The position numbers and the translations under genes were made by a program. From Closterium sp. NIES-65 (taxonomy: Eukaryota > Streptophyta > Zygnematophyceae > Desmidiales > Closteriaceae): DNA of 64,000 nucleotides. Position 1 is the first letter of the stretch; the number at the start of each line of letters is the position of its first letter. Of this stretch, positions 9,919-19,315 are shown one piece after another. The DNA is taken from positions 248,001 through 312,000 of the forward strand of contig CANXME010002062.1 of the NCBI GenBank assembly GCA_948144175.1, given 5' to 3'. The notes beneath the pieces are model-generated. The model did not search any database, had not been told where the DNA came from, and saw only the letters and a list, made by a program, of their open reading frames with translations.

Positions 9919-10262
9919 GGGCGAGTGTCGATGTTATGGCCGAAGAAGTAGGTTGTGATTGATGGTGATTTGAGAAAATCCTAGTCGTGGGGTGGTGATT
10001 CTAGCGGCGGCGTTGGCAGGTTCCAATCTTGCTCGTTTTCGTCCGAAAATGAATTCTCCGTCCTCAGTGAATGGGTTGTTGTAGTTGTTGAAAAAACTTC
10101 TTGTCCAGGCGGAGGAGGAGAGATGTATCGGAGATGTCTCCGATTTGTGTGCCGAGTGCGGCGATGAACGCACATTGCCATGTTACTCATGATATGCGGA
10201 ACGGTGTTGTTCTGTGTTGGCCGCTGTGAGTCTGGTTGTGTTGGTTGGCGAGGGGCGGACCG
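9919..10262 (-). pseudogene. Cop-L0 gag C-terminal remnant
   Basis: Sequence between Gyp-A and Solo-1. On the minus strand it continues the gag reading from 10408-10709 and leads into the protease at 4240. It is Pro/Ser/Thr-rich with pieces such as RLDKKFFQQLQQP in one frame, and is broken by stops. Identity is inferred from position, because removing Gyp-A and Solo-1 makes gag and protease adjacent. No domain is recognisable. Confidence 0.45.
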
Positions 10263-10402
10263 TGTCAAAGTTAGCAGGCAGAAACAGTATTGAAGAAAGG
10301 AGGAGTTTCACTAGCAGCAGTTGGGATACATATAGCAAACCCTAACTAGGTTGTACCCGCTATAGAGCACCCCACAACAGGCTACATAATAACATTCTGA
10401 CA
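10263..10402 (-). repeat. Solo-1: 140-bp solo LTR of the short-LTR copia type
   Basis: Ends are TGTCAAAG...TTCTGACA in plus orientation, so TG...CA in both orientations. It is flanked by perfect 5-bp repeats GACCG (10258-10262 and 10403-10407). Read on the minus strand, TGTCAGAATG..., a TGTGGGG block and a GGTTAGGG-like block resemble the 126-132-bp LTRs of Cop-S1, S2 and S3. No internal element DNA is attached, so it is most simply a product of LTR-LTR recombination. Confidence 0.85.
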
Positions 10403-10407
10403 GACCG

Positions 10408-10709
10408 ATGGTCCGAAGACAGGTCGATTGGCCTGGCGCGAATGATCAGGGCCATATGGAGAGTTGTTGCGCGACGCGGAGTTGGGGCATGGTTCGGATC
10501 GGCATCGTTCAGGTGGAGTGGCTGAAGGCTTTGCAATTCTTGCAGTAGTAGTGTCGTGGCCATGTGTCGCGATTCCTTCGTTGGTCGCGGTCGGAGTAAA
10601 AGGCGATCTGCTATCGGCGCGTCCCTTTTTCTTGATTGAAATCCATATCTCGCAGTTCGTGCAGCAGAGTGGCGCAAAGATGCGCCTCGAAGATGCCGTG
10701 TTAGCGAAG
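10408..10709 (-). pseudogene. Cop-L0 gag zinc-knuckle fragment
   Basis: On the minus strand around 10530-10570 it encodes YYCKNCKAFSH, which looks like the first three ligands of a CX2CX4HX4C retroviral-type zinc knuckle. The frame is broken right after the histidine and the last cysteine is not in frame. The rest is Pro/Arg/Ser-rich. The order knuckle-then-protease (3875-4240) fits a copia gag-pol. The right edge is the point where similarity to the Cop-S1 3' untranslated region begins. Confidence 0.45.
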
Positions 10710-10783
10710 CAGTTCACATGCAAGATCGTTTATAAAGGTAAAGAAGCAAGTGAAGGTATAGTAAGATCACAGTACAAGCAAGG

Positions 10784-11880
10784 TCAAGAAGTGAGCAAAT
10801 GAGGCCAAGTAGGCACAAGACCTAGCATCGTACAGAAGCGCTGATGATCACAGGGCGGAAGTGCCTTGGTAAAGATATCAGCAGCGTTGGCCTCAGAGGC
10901 CACGTAGGTGAGGCGGAGCTGACCACGCTGCTGCAGCTCACGAGCCAGGAAGTAGCGAAGAGCAATGTGCTTCGTTCTGTGCTCCAGTCTGTGCTCCCAA
11001 CACAAGGCCAGCATGGCCTTGTTGTCTACGTACAGAACTGGAGGAGAACGAGGCGGCTCTCCTAGGTCAGTCAGCAGGTAGGTGAGCCAGCGAAGCTCCT
11101 GTGCAGCCATGGCCCCCGCGTAGATCTCAGCCTCACAGCTGGAGCCGAGAACAGAAGACGAGCGGGTAGACCGCCACGAAAAAGAGCCGGAACCAAGGCT
11201 GAAGGTGTAACCCTGTGACGACCGCTGCGTAGCCTGGTCGTCAGCCCAAGAAGCGTCTGCGTGACCTGTGAGGACCACTGAACGTCGCCCTCCAAGCACT
11301 AGCCCCATGCCCATCGTACTGCACACGTAGCGCAACACCCTCTTCGCTGCAGCCATGTGCTCTGGTCGGTATCTCCCAGGAGCCACATAGCGTGCCAAGA
11401 TGCTAAGAGGATATGCAAGGTCAGGTCGTGTGCAGGTTATCAAGTACATGAGGCAGCCAACAAGCTCTGGGTACGGGCCACTCGGCTCTACGGACTCATC
11501 CGAAGGCAGAGCTGAGAGCGAGTGGCGAGTAGACAGAGGAGTGGCCTGAGGCGAGGAGTACGTGAAGTTGAAGCGCTGAAGGACCTGCTGCACCATGTGT
11601 GACTGAGTCAGGGTAATGGTGCGCTGTGCTCTGTCCCGGGTGATCTGCAAGCGAAGGTAGCTGCGCAGTTCACCCAGGTCTGTGCACGTGTGTCTCTTCT
11701 GCAGCTCAGACTTCACGTGGGCTAGTCCAGCAGTGTCAGCAGTGGCAAAGACCAAGTCGTCGACGTACACGAGGATGTAGAACGGCAAGCAAAGAGGTGT
11801 CGGTGCGCAGAAACAGCGACGGGTCGGCAGTAGAAGGAGCAAACCCAAGAGCCGCAAGTGTAGTCCTCAGTGTGTCGTCC
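10784..11880 (-). pseudogene. Cop-S1 RT C-terminal half and RNase H
   Basis: A long open minus-strand frame encodes FYILVYVDDLVFATADTAG (RT motif C, YVDD) and HTCTDLGELRSYLRLQITRD, then RNase H: TGHADASWADDQATQRS, SSCEAEIYAGAMAAQELRW, PPVLYVDNKAMLALC and ASEANAADIFTKALPP. The RNase H carboxylates (D, E, D, D) are all present. It is the best-kept part of this copy and is very similar to Cop-S2 and Cop-S3. The N-terminal RT with motif A is missing because of the deletion near 11880. Confidence 0.9.
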
Positions 11881-12990
11881 GTGCTAAGAGCACACTCACC
11901 CCCGACAGACGGAGGACAAACAGACCGAGACTCAGCAACAAGACTAGCAGCGTAGTCTAGATGACAGCGAGCAGCAAAGTCGACAAGCTCAGCAACTAAG
12001 GCAGACGCAGTAGTGGACTCAAAGGAAGGGTCAGTGACAACAGTAGCCAGGAGACGCGTGACAGTAGGACTGGCAGCATGTAGAGAGTCAGACTCTAGGT
12101 CAGCAAGGACAGGAAGAGAGGACTCTGGAGGAGACGGCAACGGGACACGCAGAGGAGCAGTGGAAGGACGCAGTGCCATCTGGTGTGTGCCTGGGGACCG
12201 CAGGAGGACGCGGACGCGAAGCACGACTACTAGTGCGAGCAGCACAAACACGCGACGCAGGACGAGACGCAGGCTCACGACGCTCAGCAAGACCTCAAGT
12301 AGGACCAGTGTAGGGAGAAGGAGCAGGTAGGGGGGAGGCGGGCTGTAGCTGTGACCGCAACTAGGACAGGCTGTGGACACACTAAGGGAGGAGCAGAACC
12401 AGTAGAGGGCGGGAGACCAAGAACCTGCTCAAGGAGCGGAACGAAGTACGGCCGCGGCTGCGCAGCGCCTTCAAAACCATCAAAAACAACACCAGTACCC
12501 CTAGTGGCAGCACCAGCGCCAGTAGCACCTCCAGCTCCAACAACGCCAACTCCAGTACCCTCAGAAGCACCAGCGCCAGCAGCACCTCCAGCGCCAACAC
12601 CATCAGCAGCTCCAGCTCCAGCAGCTCCAGCTCCAACAGCTCCAGCAGCACCAACTCCAGCAGCTCCAGCAACACTAACTTTAGTAGGACCGTCAGCTCC
12701 AGCAGCCCCAGCAGCACCCCCAGTCCCAGCAGCTCCACTACCGCTAGTACGAGCACCTCCTAGGACCAGGGGCTCCAGTAACCCCAATGCCGACCCTAGG
12801 GTCTGCAGTAACACACCACCTCCAGCTCCAGCAGCACGGCTCCAGCGCCGGGCAAACCACTCGCGCAGCTCCTGTGGAGAGGGTAGCTCCCTGCCTCGAC
12901 GAAGCACCCAAAGGGGCCCCAAACCCAGCTCTGCCAGAGGCCACACGAGCAGACCCAGCACCCCCAGGCTCCGCACTCCCAGGCCCAGCA
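11880..12990 (-). pseudogene. Cop-S1 integrase-RT linker, joined to RT by a deletion
   Basis: The minus strand encodes a Gly/Ala/Val-rich low-complexity linker (GAAGAGAADGVGAGGAAGAG type, about 12480-12740), [15 protein letters not shown] near 12870, and a Ser/Leu-rich block ending in PSVGGECALSTD. It then jumps directly to DTLRTTLAALGFAPSTA. In Cop-S3 these two points are separated by the front half of RT, including LDFSTAFLQG. The junction lies near 11880 at shared CACGAC-like sequence. The linker frame is interrupted by indels. Its function in the family is unknown. Confidence 0.75.
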
Positions 12991-13850
12991 CCCCCAGGCT
13001 CCGTACCCCCAGGCTCCGTCACCCCCAGACTCAGCACCCCCTAGGCTCAGCACACCCAGACTCAGCACCCCCAGGCTCAGCACCCCTAGCAAGACGAGAG
13101 TCAACAGCTACCTCGACAGGCTCAACTTCGTCTACCTGGGACACACCTGACGGGGCAGGACCCTGAGGGGGGAGGGGGTCTACCGGGGGGGAGACCTGGC
13201 GCAAGGAAGAGCAGCGGCGGGGGGAGGGGTGTAGTGCGGTAGGGGAAGAGATGGTAGTAAGGAACCGACTCGTCAAACGTGACGTCCTGGGAGGACAAAA
13301 CACGGCGCGAGATGGGGTGGTAAAACTGCCAACCAGGCGCGTCAGGGGGGAAGCCAAGGAAGACGCAGGGAACCGCACGGGGGGACAGCTTGTCCGCAGA
13401 CAAGTCGCGGACAAACGCCCGAGATCCCTAGACACGAAACGCAGACGCATCGCCAACCTTCCCCGTCCACCGCAAGGTGGGGGAGGTCTCTGGCAAGGAG
13501 AACTGGGGTTGAAGGTTGATCTGATGCGCTGCGTACCGAACCGCAAACGGCCACAGAAAATGGGGAGCAGCCGCATGGATCATGGATGTACGAGCGACGT
13601 CCATGACCATGCCAATGTGGCGCTCAGCAATCCCATTTTTCTGTGGAGAGGCCGGAAGCGTGAAGGTCTGGCGGATGCCCTGTGCACTATAGAAGGCTCC
13701 CAGAAGGGCAGAGGGAAACTCTCCGCCTTAGTCCGAGTGCAGACGCAGAACAGGAAAGTCCGAGCCGAAACTCTCTCTGAGCTGGAGACGAGCCGCGCGG
13801 ATCCAGTCGATCAACACCTCAGTGAAGTCGCTCTTGCTGCGCAAGGTGCC
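12990..13850 (-). pseudogene. Cop-S1 integrase, N-terminal half deleted
   Basis: Minus-strand pieces in several frames encode ASPQKNGIAERHIGMVMDVA (third catalytic residue E), HAAAPHFLWPFAVRYAAHQINLQP and GKVGDASAFRV, then LSPRAVPCVFLGFPPDAPGWQFYHP. In Cop-S3 about 300 bp of HHCC zinc-binding domain and the first catalytic aspartate come before this. Here LLWHL is joined directly to the sequence for RSKG...VLIDWI near 13843. The core is therefore incomplete and inactive. Confidence 0.85.
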
Positions 13851-14360
13851 AGAGGAGAGTCTGGTGGGACAGGAGACGACACGAGCAGGGAGCAGACTCA
13901 GGACCAGACCTGGACGCTGCAGCAAACACCTGACTCGACGCAGCTACCTGACCAGACTCAGCAATCGGAGGACACTCAGTAGTCAGTGTGTACAGGCTCG
14001 ACCCCGGCCGACGGGTAAACCTGGCCAAGTGTCGGCCCATCCGAGCACACGTACAGTGGGTCACCGCTGACTCGCAGGAGTGAACTGGTCAGCCCCCCTA
14101 TCAGCACCACTCATCAAGTTCGTAGAGAACGAGGGGAGGTAGAGACTCGACAGGGTGCCAGAGGGGGCTGCCGGACACGGTTAGACATTGGAGAAGCGAG
14201 CAAGGACAGGACCCCCGGAGGTGTCCGCCAAGGAGACCGCAACCGGCCGACTAAGCGGCGTAAGTGTGGTGCGGTCTCGAAAGAAGGAGCGGGAAGCACC
14301 CGAGTCAAGGGTGAAGGTGTGGAAGGCCTGAGCCGACGTGGTACCTGAGAGAGCAGACTC
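13850..14360 (-). pseudogene. Cop-S1 aspartic protease region
   Basis: The minus strand near 14300 encodes FHTFTLDSGASRSFFRDRT, the protease active-site motif, followed by LTPLSRPVAVSLADTSGGPVL. A frameshift near 14180 is followed by CARMGRHLARFTRRPGSSLYTL and PESAPCSCRLLSHQTLLWH, the lead-in to the pre-integrase. Sequence and order match Cop-S3. At least one indel breaks the frame. Confidence 0.85.
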
Positions 14361-15221
14361 ACCAGCACCTCGGGCAGCAGACGCAATAGCACCTAGAGCA
14401 GCAGCCTCACAAGCACCTAGAGCAGCAGCCCCAATGCCCGGGTCAGGCGGAACACACAGGTAACAGTCACCCTCATCACTAGTAGACACAGCATACATGG
14501 CAGCAAGAATAGCATCATAATCAAGATCAAAGATAGCAACCCCCGCCCTAGACAGCTCTCCCCAGCGAGGGATCTCAGTGGCGTCAGGGAACTGGTGACG
14601 CCAAGCGTCCGTCAGGCGGCCGAAGCAACGCTGGGTGGAGTGCGAGCCCCCGAACTGCTCACCAGCGCGGTCGCCGGTACGCAGGACGTAGGTACAGGGA
14701 CTAGTACCCCCACCTCGCTGACGCCCAGCGTACCACTCACGAAGCTGCTGGGGGGACGGGGTCTCACGACTGCGCTGCTGCAGCTGGCGCGGACCACCAC
14801 CGGAACCACTCCTCTGCGCAGAGCCGCGACCAGCTCCACCGCTGCCGCCGACGCCGCCGCCACCTCTGCCGCCTCCGCTCCCACCGCCACCGCCGCCGCC
14901 TTCACCGCCTCCACAGGTGCCACCGACACCTCCACCCCCGCCACCACTCCCACCACCACCCCCACCCCCTCCACTGCCTCCACCGCCACCTCCACCACCC
15001 CCGCCAGCCCCTCCAGCGCCCTTGCCCCCCTTGCCCTTTCTGGTGCGGCGTCTCCCACTAGGGGCAGATGCAGCTCCGACCGACTCGAAACCGACGAGGT
15101 CGGCCGCAGCATCAGAAGCGACAGAGGGCAAGAGGGGGGAGGGGGAACACCCCTCAAAGACGGGGGTACGAGGGTCACCACGAGAGGCTCCTACAGCGAC
15201 TATGCTCTTCTCCGCTGCCAA
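14360..15221 (-). pseudogene. Cop-S1 gag C-terminal half: Gly-rich region and altered knuckle
   Basis: The minus strand encodes VAVGASRGDPRTPVFEGCSPSPLLP, a long glycine run with serines (about 14830-15020), SPQQLREWYAGRQRGG, and CTYVLRTGDRAGEQFGGSH...C. In the sister copies this last block supplies C-x13-C-x3-H-x4-C; here the second cysteine is phenylalanine. Then DAWRHQFPDATEIPRWGELSRAG and an acidic stretch lead to the protease. The tri- and hexanucleotide-rich Gly region is a hotspot for indels. Confidence 0.85.
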
Positions 15222-15316
15222 GAGGCGCTACTCGAGGAGGTCAACAGTGAGTGTGGTGGGGCAAACTGAGAGGAAGTGGCCCCTGACTAAGCGAAGGGAG
15301 TCAGGGAGCCGGGTGA

Positions 15317-15808
15317 CTATGTAGTAGAGGGTGATATACATGGGGGGGGGGGGTTCTTGGCACAGAACTCAGCAGGAAGCGCAACGCGGTAGCGGGTGTC
15401 ACTAGTGCGAAGGTGCGTAATGAGGTCAGCGACTGTGGGAAAGGCGGCGAGGTCAGGGAACAGGTACGGCACCATGAGGCGGCTAAGGGCAGCAATGGCA
15501 GGGGAAGAGTAGCGTGCAACTACAGCGTCGTACAAGGTCTGAGCACTCTTGTACTGGTGCGCACGCTCAGCGGTCGGTATGTGGCGACGCATTGCAAGAC
15601 GGGCAGCAGCATCGCGTGTGGCCCACTGCGAGCGAACAGTGCTGTCAGCATCAGCAGGCGGGGCAGGAGAGGCACCGGAGGTGAGATCGAACAGGGAGAG
15701 TCCGTCTGCCCTATCGCATTGTAGGAAGAGCTGTAGGTCATCGACCCAGACCTCTAAGTCAACAGCACGACCCTCAGCATCAAAGGTAAGGACACTGGGG
15801 GTAGCCAT
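15317..15808 (-). pseudogene. Cop-S1 gag N-terminal domain
   Basis: The minus-strand ATG at 15808-15806 starts MATPSVLTFDAEGRAVDLEV, matching the gag starts of Cop-S2 and Cop-S3. A helical Gag domain follows with WVDDLQLFLQCDRADGLSLFDL, AARLAMRRHIPTAERAH, TLYDAVVARYSSPA and VADLITHLRTSDTRYR. The frame is lost at a run of 12 C on the coding strand (15342-15353), where the other copies have shorter runs, suggesting slippage or a sequencing indel. An upstream start (MRALSARPLLS) in the same frame is not conserved. Confidence 0.9.
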
Positions 15809-15954
15809 TGACAGCAGTGGTCTAGCAGAGAGTGCTCTCACCAGTCCGGGTGGGTAGGGCCGGGGCGCGCTGGTAGGAACAGGGCTGCAACCGCGGTGGA
15901 AGCGGCTCGGCAGTGGCTCGGCGACATCGGCTTGGTAGTGGCGGCTCGACGGCG

Positions 15955-16590
15955 GCCTTGGCGGCTCGGCTGCTTGGCGGCTCGGCGGCTCGGCGGTTCG
16001 GCGGCTCGGCGGCTCGGCGGCTCGGTGGCTCGGCGGTGAAGGGGCAGGAAGGGGCGGCGACCGGGCCGCAAGGGGCGGCGACGGGGCCGCAAAGGGGGCG
16101 CGAGGGGCCTCGAAGGGCGGCGACGGGGTCGCTAGGGGCGGCGACGGGGCCGCAAAGGGGCCGCGAGGGGCGGCGACGGGGCCGCGAAGGGCGGCGACGG
16201 GGCCGATAGGGGCGGCGACGGGGCCGCAAAGGGGGCCGCGAGGGGCCTCGAAAGGGCGGCGACGGAGCCGCTAGGGGCGGCGACGGGGCCGCAAAGGTGC
16301 CGCGAGGGGCCTCGAGGGGCGGCGACGGGGCCGCTAGGGGCTGCGACGGGGCCACGAAGGGGCCGCGAAGGGGCCGCGAGGGGCCTCGAGGGGCGGCGAC
16401 GGGGCCACTAGGGGCAGCGGCGGGGCCGCGAAGGGGTCGCGAGGGGCCTAGAAGGGCGGCGACGGGGCCGCTAGGGGTGGCGACGGGGCCGCTAAGGGTG
16501 GCGCGAGGGGCCGTGAGAGGGGCCTCTAGAAGGGCGCGACAGGCCGCTAAGGGCAGGGGGCACGACTGAGAGGGCGGCCCACGGGGCGCG
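15955..16590 (-). repeat. Cop-S1 leader tandem arrays
   Basis: Between primer site and gag lie two GC-rich arrays. The one nearest gag (about 15955-16035) is built of GCCGAGCC-type units. The outer one (about 16040-16590) has roughly 20-40-bp units based on GGCCCCGTCGCCGCCCCTA (coding-strand reading). Cop-S2 and Cop-S3 have arrays of the same composition at the same place but with different units. Confidence 0.85.
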
Positions 16591-16693
16591 CCTCGGGCAG
16601 GGGCGACTCGCGCTCCGGTCAGGAAGAAAAAAAAAAACGATTTCAGTGGTGGGCCCTTAGAAGCGTTCCCACTAGGGAACTTGCTCTATACCA

Positions 16694-16819
16694 TGTGAAG
16701 AAATGAGGAATGAATGAACTAGCAAGCAGGTGGGTACAAGTAGGAAAACCTAAATGTGCTGTACCCAATATTATCTACCCCACTACAGCCTACACAGACT
16801 ATAGCATATGAGTTTGACA
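16694..16819 (-). repeat. Cop-S1 5' LTR
   Basis: 126 bp, TG...CA (TGTGAAG...TTTGACA in plus orientation). In element orientation it reads TGTCAAACTC..., a TGTGTAGGCTGTAGTGGGG block shared with Cop-S2, and ends TTCACA. The primer site TGGTATAGAGCAAG (plus-strand complement at 16680-16693) abuts it. It is similar to tRNA-iMet sites with one change. Confidence 0.85.
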
Positions 16820-17070
16820 GAAGTTGTGGCTCTGCGGACGATTGCATCGACGATGAATTCGACCCCGGACATGTGGCACGCTCTGCTTGCGCCACCTCGG
16901 CGTCGACACAATCAAGAGCTCGGCGAAGTATAAGGTCGACGTCGGTCTAGACATCGAGAAGTCGACCGCAGTCGACCTGCCGTGTGCATCTTGCGTTGGT
17001 AGCAAGTTGGCGTGGACACACCTTCCCCGACCAAGGATCGGATGCCGCTCAACGTGGTGCACATCGACTT
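16820..17070 (+). pseudogene. Cop-F: plus-strand copia scrap (pre-integrase domain)
   Basis: The plus strand encodes RHLGVDTIKSSAKYKVDVGLD and LPCASCVGSKLAW, matching the Cop-L2 GAG-pre-integrase (HVGMDTIQSSAKNEV; SPCVSCVGGKLAR). The CxxC zinc ligands are present; the frame is shifted between the HARL-like start (16875) and the rest. Left it is cut by Cop-S1, right by Gyp-C within the sequence for VVHIDLCGPF. It is the outermost host layer of the nest to its right. Confidence 0.7.
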
Positions 17071-17421
17071 TATGAGGATCAAGGAATTGGTTCATAATGA
17101 ATTTATTGATCACCTGGGTATAACACGAGGCGGTATATAGACTTGACACAAGGCCTAGTAACCAGGTGTTTACGCATAGGTTCCAAGGGTCGCGAAGCGT
17201 CCTGAATAGAGCCTTCCCGAATTCGGTAGAAGCCGTTCGGTGGAAATCGGAAAACACGAATTCGGTGCACGCAATCCTAGTTCGGTGCTATAACAATAAT
17301 AAAAGCATAGAAACGCACCTAACCTAGAAAATCAAGCAAAAGCATGCATGATAAAATAAAGCAAGGCATAATAAAGTGAAGGCAAGCAAGTGATGCCTAG
17401 AAAATTCGTCGTACTCTCACA
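17071..17421 (-). repeat. Gyp-C 3' LTR
   Basis: 351 bp, diverged relative of the Gyp-A LTR in reverse orientation: ends TATGAGGATC...ACTCTCACA, with the outer TG changed to TA. It keeps TATATAG and AATTCGGTAGAAG blocks. The flank to the left is GACTT (17066-17070), with no partner visible because the element's other end is missing. Confidence 0.8.
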
Positions 17422-17440
17422 GCCCCCCCCCCCCCCTCAA
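17422..17440 (-). other. Gyp-C polypurine tract, expanded to 14 G
   Basis: The plus strand has G followed by 14 C (17423-17436) then TCAAAG, that is CTTTGA plus G14 on the element strand. Gyp-A has seven G and Gyp-B six at this place. The tract abuts the LTR, so the position identifies it. Confidence 0.8.
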
Positions 17441-18690
17441 AGTTAGATGGCGTGAGATACACCCTGCTTGACAAGATAATCCTTCAGGGTACGGCGTGCG
17501 TTGCCCATATCAGCTTCTGCAACCCAACTGTCCTTTGACGGGTCGTATCCCTTCCAGCGTATCAGGAACTCGAGCGTTGTGTCTTGCTGGTGTCAACGAG
17601 TGAGAATGTGTTCCACCTCGTCCGGTTCATCCTGTATGAGAATAGGTGGTGGTGGCGGTAGCTTCCGTCCCGTGAACTGTTGGTTGAGGTCCTTGTAGGG
17701 CTTACATCGAAAGCGTTGTGAATCTTCTACGTGGAGATAAGCGCAAGCGGAATGTTACCAGTGTAGCCTTCTCTTCAACGTGGAATGGACCATAGAAGTG
17801 AGGCCAGAGTTTGGACGGAAGATGGGGCAAATACAAGTTGCATATGTTAAGAAGCACCTGATCCTCGACTGCTACTGAGTAATCGCATCGCTGTCGATCG
17901 GCATACTGCTTCTGGGAGTTCTGCATCGTGGTGAGACGTCGCTAGGCCTTCTCCCATAGCTACTGCATGGTGGTGATAAAGTCGTGTGCGGCTTGGACGT
18001 GCGCCGGTGTGGTTGGCTGTTGTGGTGTAAGTGGTTCCCGTCGCACAGAACGAAAAGAGATTTCCTTGTGGCCGCATATGACGCGTTGTTGTAAGCGAAC
18101 TGAAGTGTTGGTAACTGTAGATCCTAGTGGCTGATGTCGTCATTGCAAGCTGTACGCAATTACTCTTCAACCACCTGATTGTGTCGTTCAGTCTGTCCGT
18201 CAGTCTGAAGGTGGCACACTGAAGACATCACAAGCTTTGTCCCAAACAAACCTATGAGTTCCCTCCAGAACTTACTACTGAGATTTGGGTCCTTGTTCAA
18301 GTTGAGTGAAGTGGGGATGGCGTTGATGGTGATGATGCAGTCGAAGAAGAGGCGAACAGTTGCTTTAGCTATAACCGGGACGTTGGTCGGAATGAAGTGC
18401 CCCATTTTAGAGAACTTATCGATCACCACGAGCAAAGCGTCATGCCCTCGTGAGGTCGAAGGAAGCCCAGTAATGAGGTCCAGGCTAAGGACATGCCATG
18501 GCTTTTCTGGTACGGGTAGAGGTTGAATTATCCTTTCTTTTGTCTGTTTGCTACTCTTCATCCGCTGGCACGTGTCGCATGAGGTGACAAACTGCTGCAC
18601 GTCTGCTGCCATCCAGGGCTAGTAGCAATATTTTGCTATTCCCGCTGACGTCTTGTTGCTCCCAATACGTTCCGCGTATGCTACATCGTG
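17437..18690 (-). pseudogene. Gyp-C integrase and chromodomain, decayed
   Basis: Minus-strand fragments in several frames align with Gyp-A: VTSCDTCQRMKSSKQ, VLSLDLITGLPSTSRGHDALLVVIDKFSKMGHFIP (18160-18612), LNKDPNLSSKFWRELIG, QTDGQTERHNQVVEE, then NSQKQYADRQRCDYSVAV (17702-17926) and a chromodomain at about 17450-17690 readable only with frame changes. Catalytic D and E positions are still visible, but the second aspartate block reads NLNKDPN in place of ISDRDPK. It is non-functional. Confidence 0.85.
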
Positions 18691-18699
18691 AAACTCCTC

Positions 18700-19315
18700 C
18701 AGTATGATCTGTCGGAGTACGGGCATAGTTCGGTACTAGTTCGGCATAGTTCGTTTTCATGAATCCTTCCTTACAGCTAAGTCTTTCTCCCATTGTACCA
18801 ACTTCTGTTTCCGTGATGTAGCGATCTCCGCGTCCACGGAGTACCCATGTTGGAATAGACCCTTGAGCAGAGGGTTCTTTTCGTCAAGCTGGATGCCTGC
18901 TACATGCCCTGGGTGTCAGAACCACTGGGATAAAAGGGCTTATTTGTGTAGCGGGTGAGTGCGCCCATAACCCCCTAGGCCAACGTGCCTGTAACCCTTC
19001 CCTAGGATCAACCGGGGATCTCCAGTGGACATCTGACACCGGGCGGCTCAGTGCGTCAGCCTTGTTGTGTAGCCCTTGCTTATAGACGATGTCATTGTGG
19101 AAGTGAGTTTTCAGGAAGTCCTTCCACCGCACCTGTTGTCGTGAGAGCGTAGGTTCAACTTAAGGTATTTTAGACTGAAGTGGTCAGTGTAAACTGCAGT
19201 CCAGGCCCCCTCTAGGTAACACCTCCATGCCCTGAAGGATTTGATTATTGACAAGGCTTCCTTGTCGTGGATTGGGTAATTCAGGTTCTACTCAATGTAG
19301 CTTCGTACTGAGGTA
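18700..19315 (-). pseudogene. Gyp-C RNase H end and linker, split by Solo-2
   Basis: The minus strand gives WKDFLKTHFHNDIVYKQGLHNKADALSRP (18990-19132) and, after Solo-2, the sequence equivalent to HVAGIQLDGMNPLLKGLFQHG near 18840-18900. Upstream, 19140-19315 reads the LNYPIHDKEALAI region with stops and indels. RNase H in these elements degrades template RNA during cDNA synthesis. It is degenerate. Confidence 0.75.
18914..19038. repeat. Solo-2: 125-bp insertion, short solo LTR or MITE-like
   Basis: TGTCAGAACCACTGG...CCAGTGGACATCTGACA interrupts the Gyp-C RNase H tail. Flanks are CTGGG (18909-18913) and CCGGG (19039-19043), a 5-bp duplication with one change; Gyp-A has a single uninterrupted CCGGGG here. 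TG...CA ends, length and a TTTGTGTAG block resemble the 126-132-bp copia LTRs. The terminal inverted repeats (TGTCAGA...CCACTGG, about 15 bp with a 2-base gap) are longer than in those LTRs and would also suit a miniature inverted-repeat element. Confidence 0.7.

Larger units (their letters stand above)
3771..10709 (-). mobile_element. Cop-L0: old copia element, surviving in fragments
   Basis: Three minus-strand pieces join into a copia gag-protease order once younger insertions are removed: 10408-10709 (gag C-terminus with a broken zinc knuckle), 9919-10262 (gag tail) and 3771-4306 (protease). They are separated by Solo-1 (TSD GACCG) and Gyp-A (TSD GGGCG). The left side ends at the Cop-L1 insertion and the right side at the truncated end of Cop-S1. 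No LTR of this element is visible. It is the oldest recognisable sequence in the left third of the window. Confidence 0.65.
10710..16819 (-). mobile_element. Cop-S1: short-LTR Ty1/copia, 3' end missing
   Basis: Minus-strand element. 5' LTR 16694-16819 (126 bp), primer site 16677-16693, GC-rich arrays 15955-16590, gag from 15808, protease near 14300, integrase, RT and RNase H ending near 10795. Similarity to Cop-S2 stops near 10710, inside the 3' untranslated region, so polypurine tract and 3' LTR are absent. The outer flank on the right is GAAGT (16820-16824) with no partner. Two internal deletions remove the integrase N-terminal half and the RT catalytic front, so it cannot move on its own. 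Confidence 0.9.

Noticed and set aside
10263..10402. The 140-bp LTR as the missing 3' LTR of Cop-S1
   Set aside because: It differs strongly from the Cop-S1 5' LTR and has its own perfect GACCG duplication, so it is an independent solo LTR.
12351..13166. Pro/Ala-rich 271-codon plus-strand frame resembling a cell-wall protein
   Set aside because: It mirrors the Gly/Ala linker repeats of Cop-S1 on the minus strand. Hydroxyproline-like composition is an antisense artefact.
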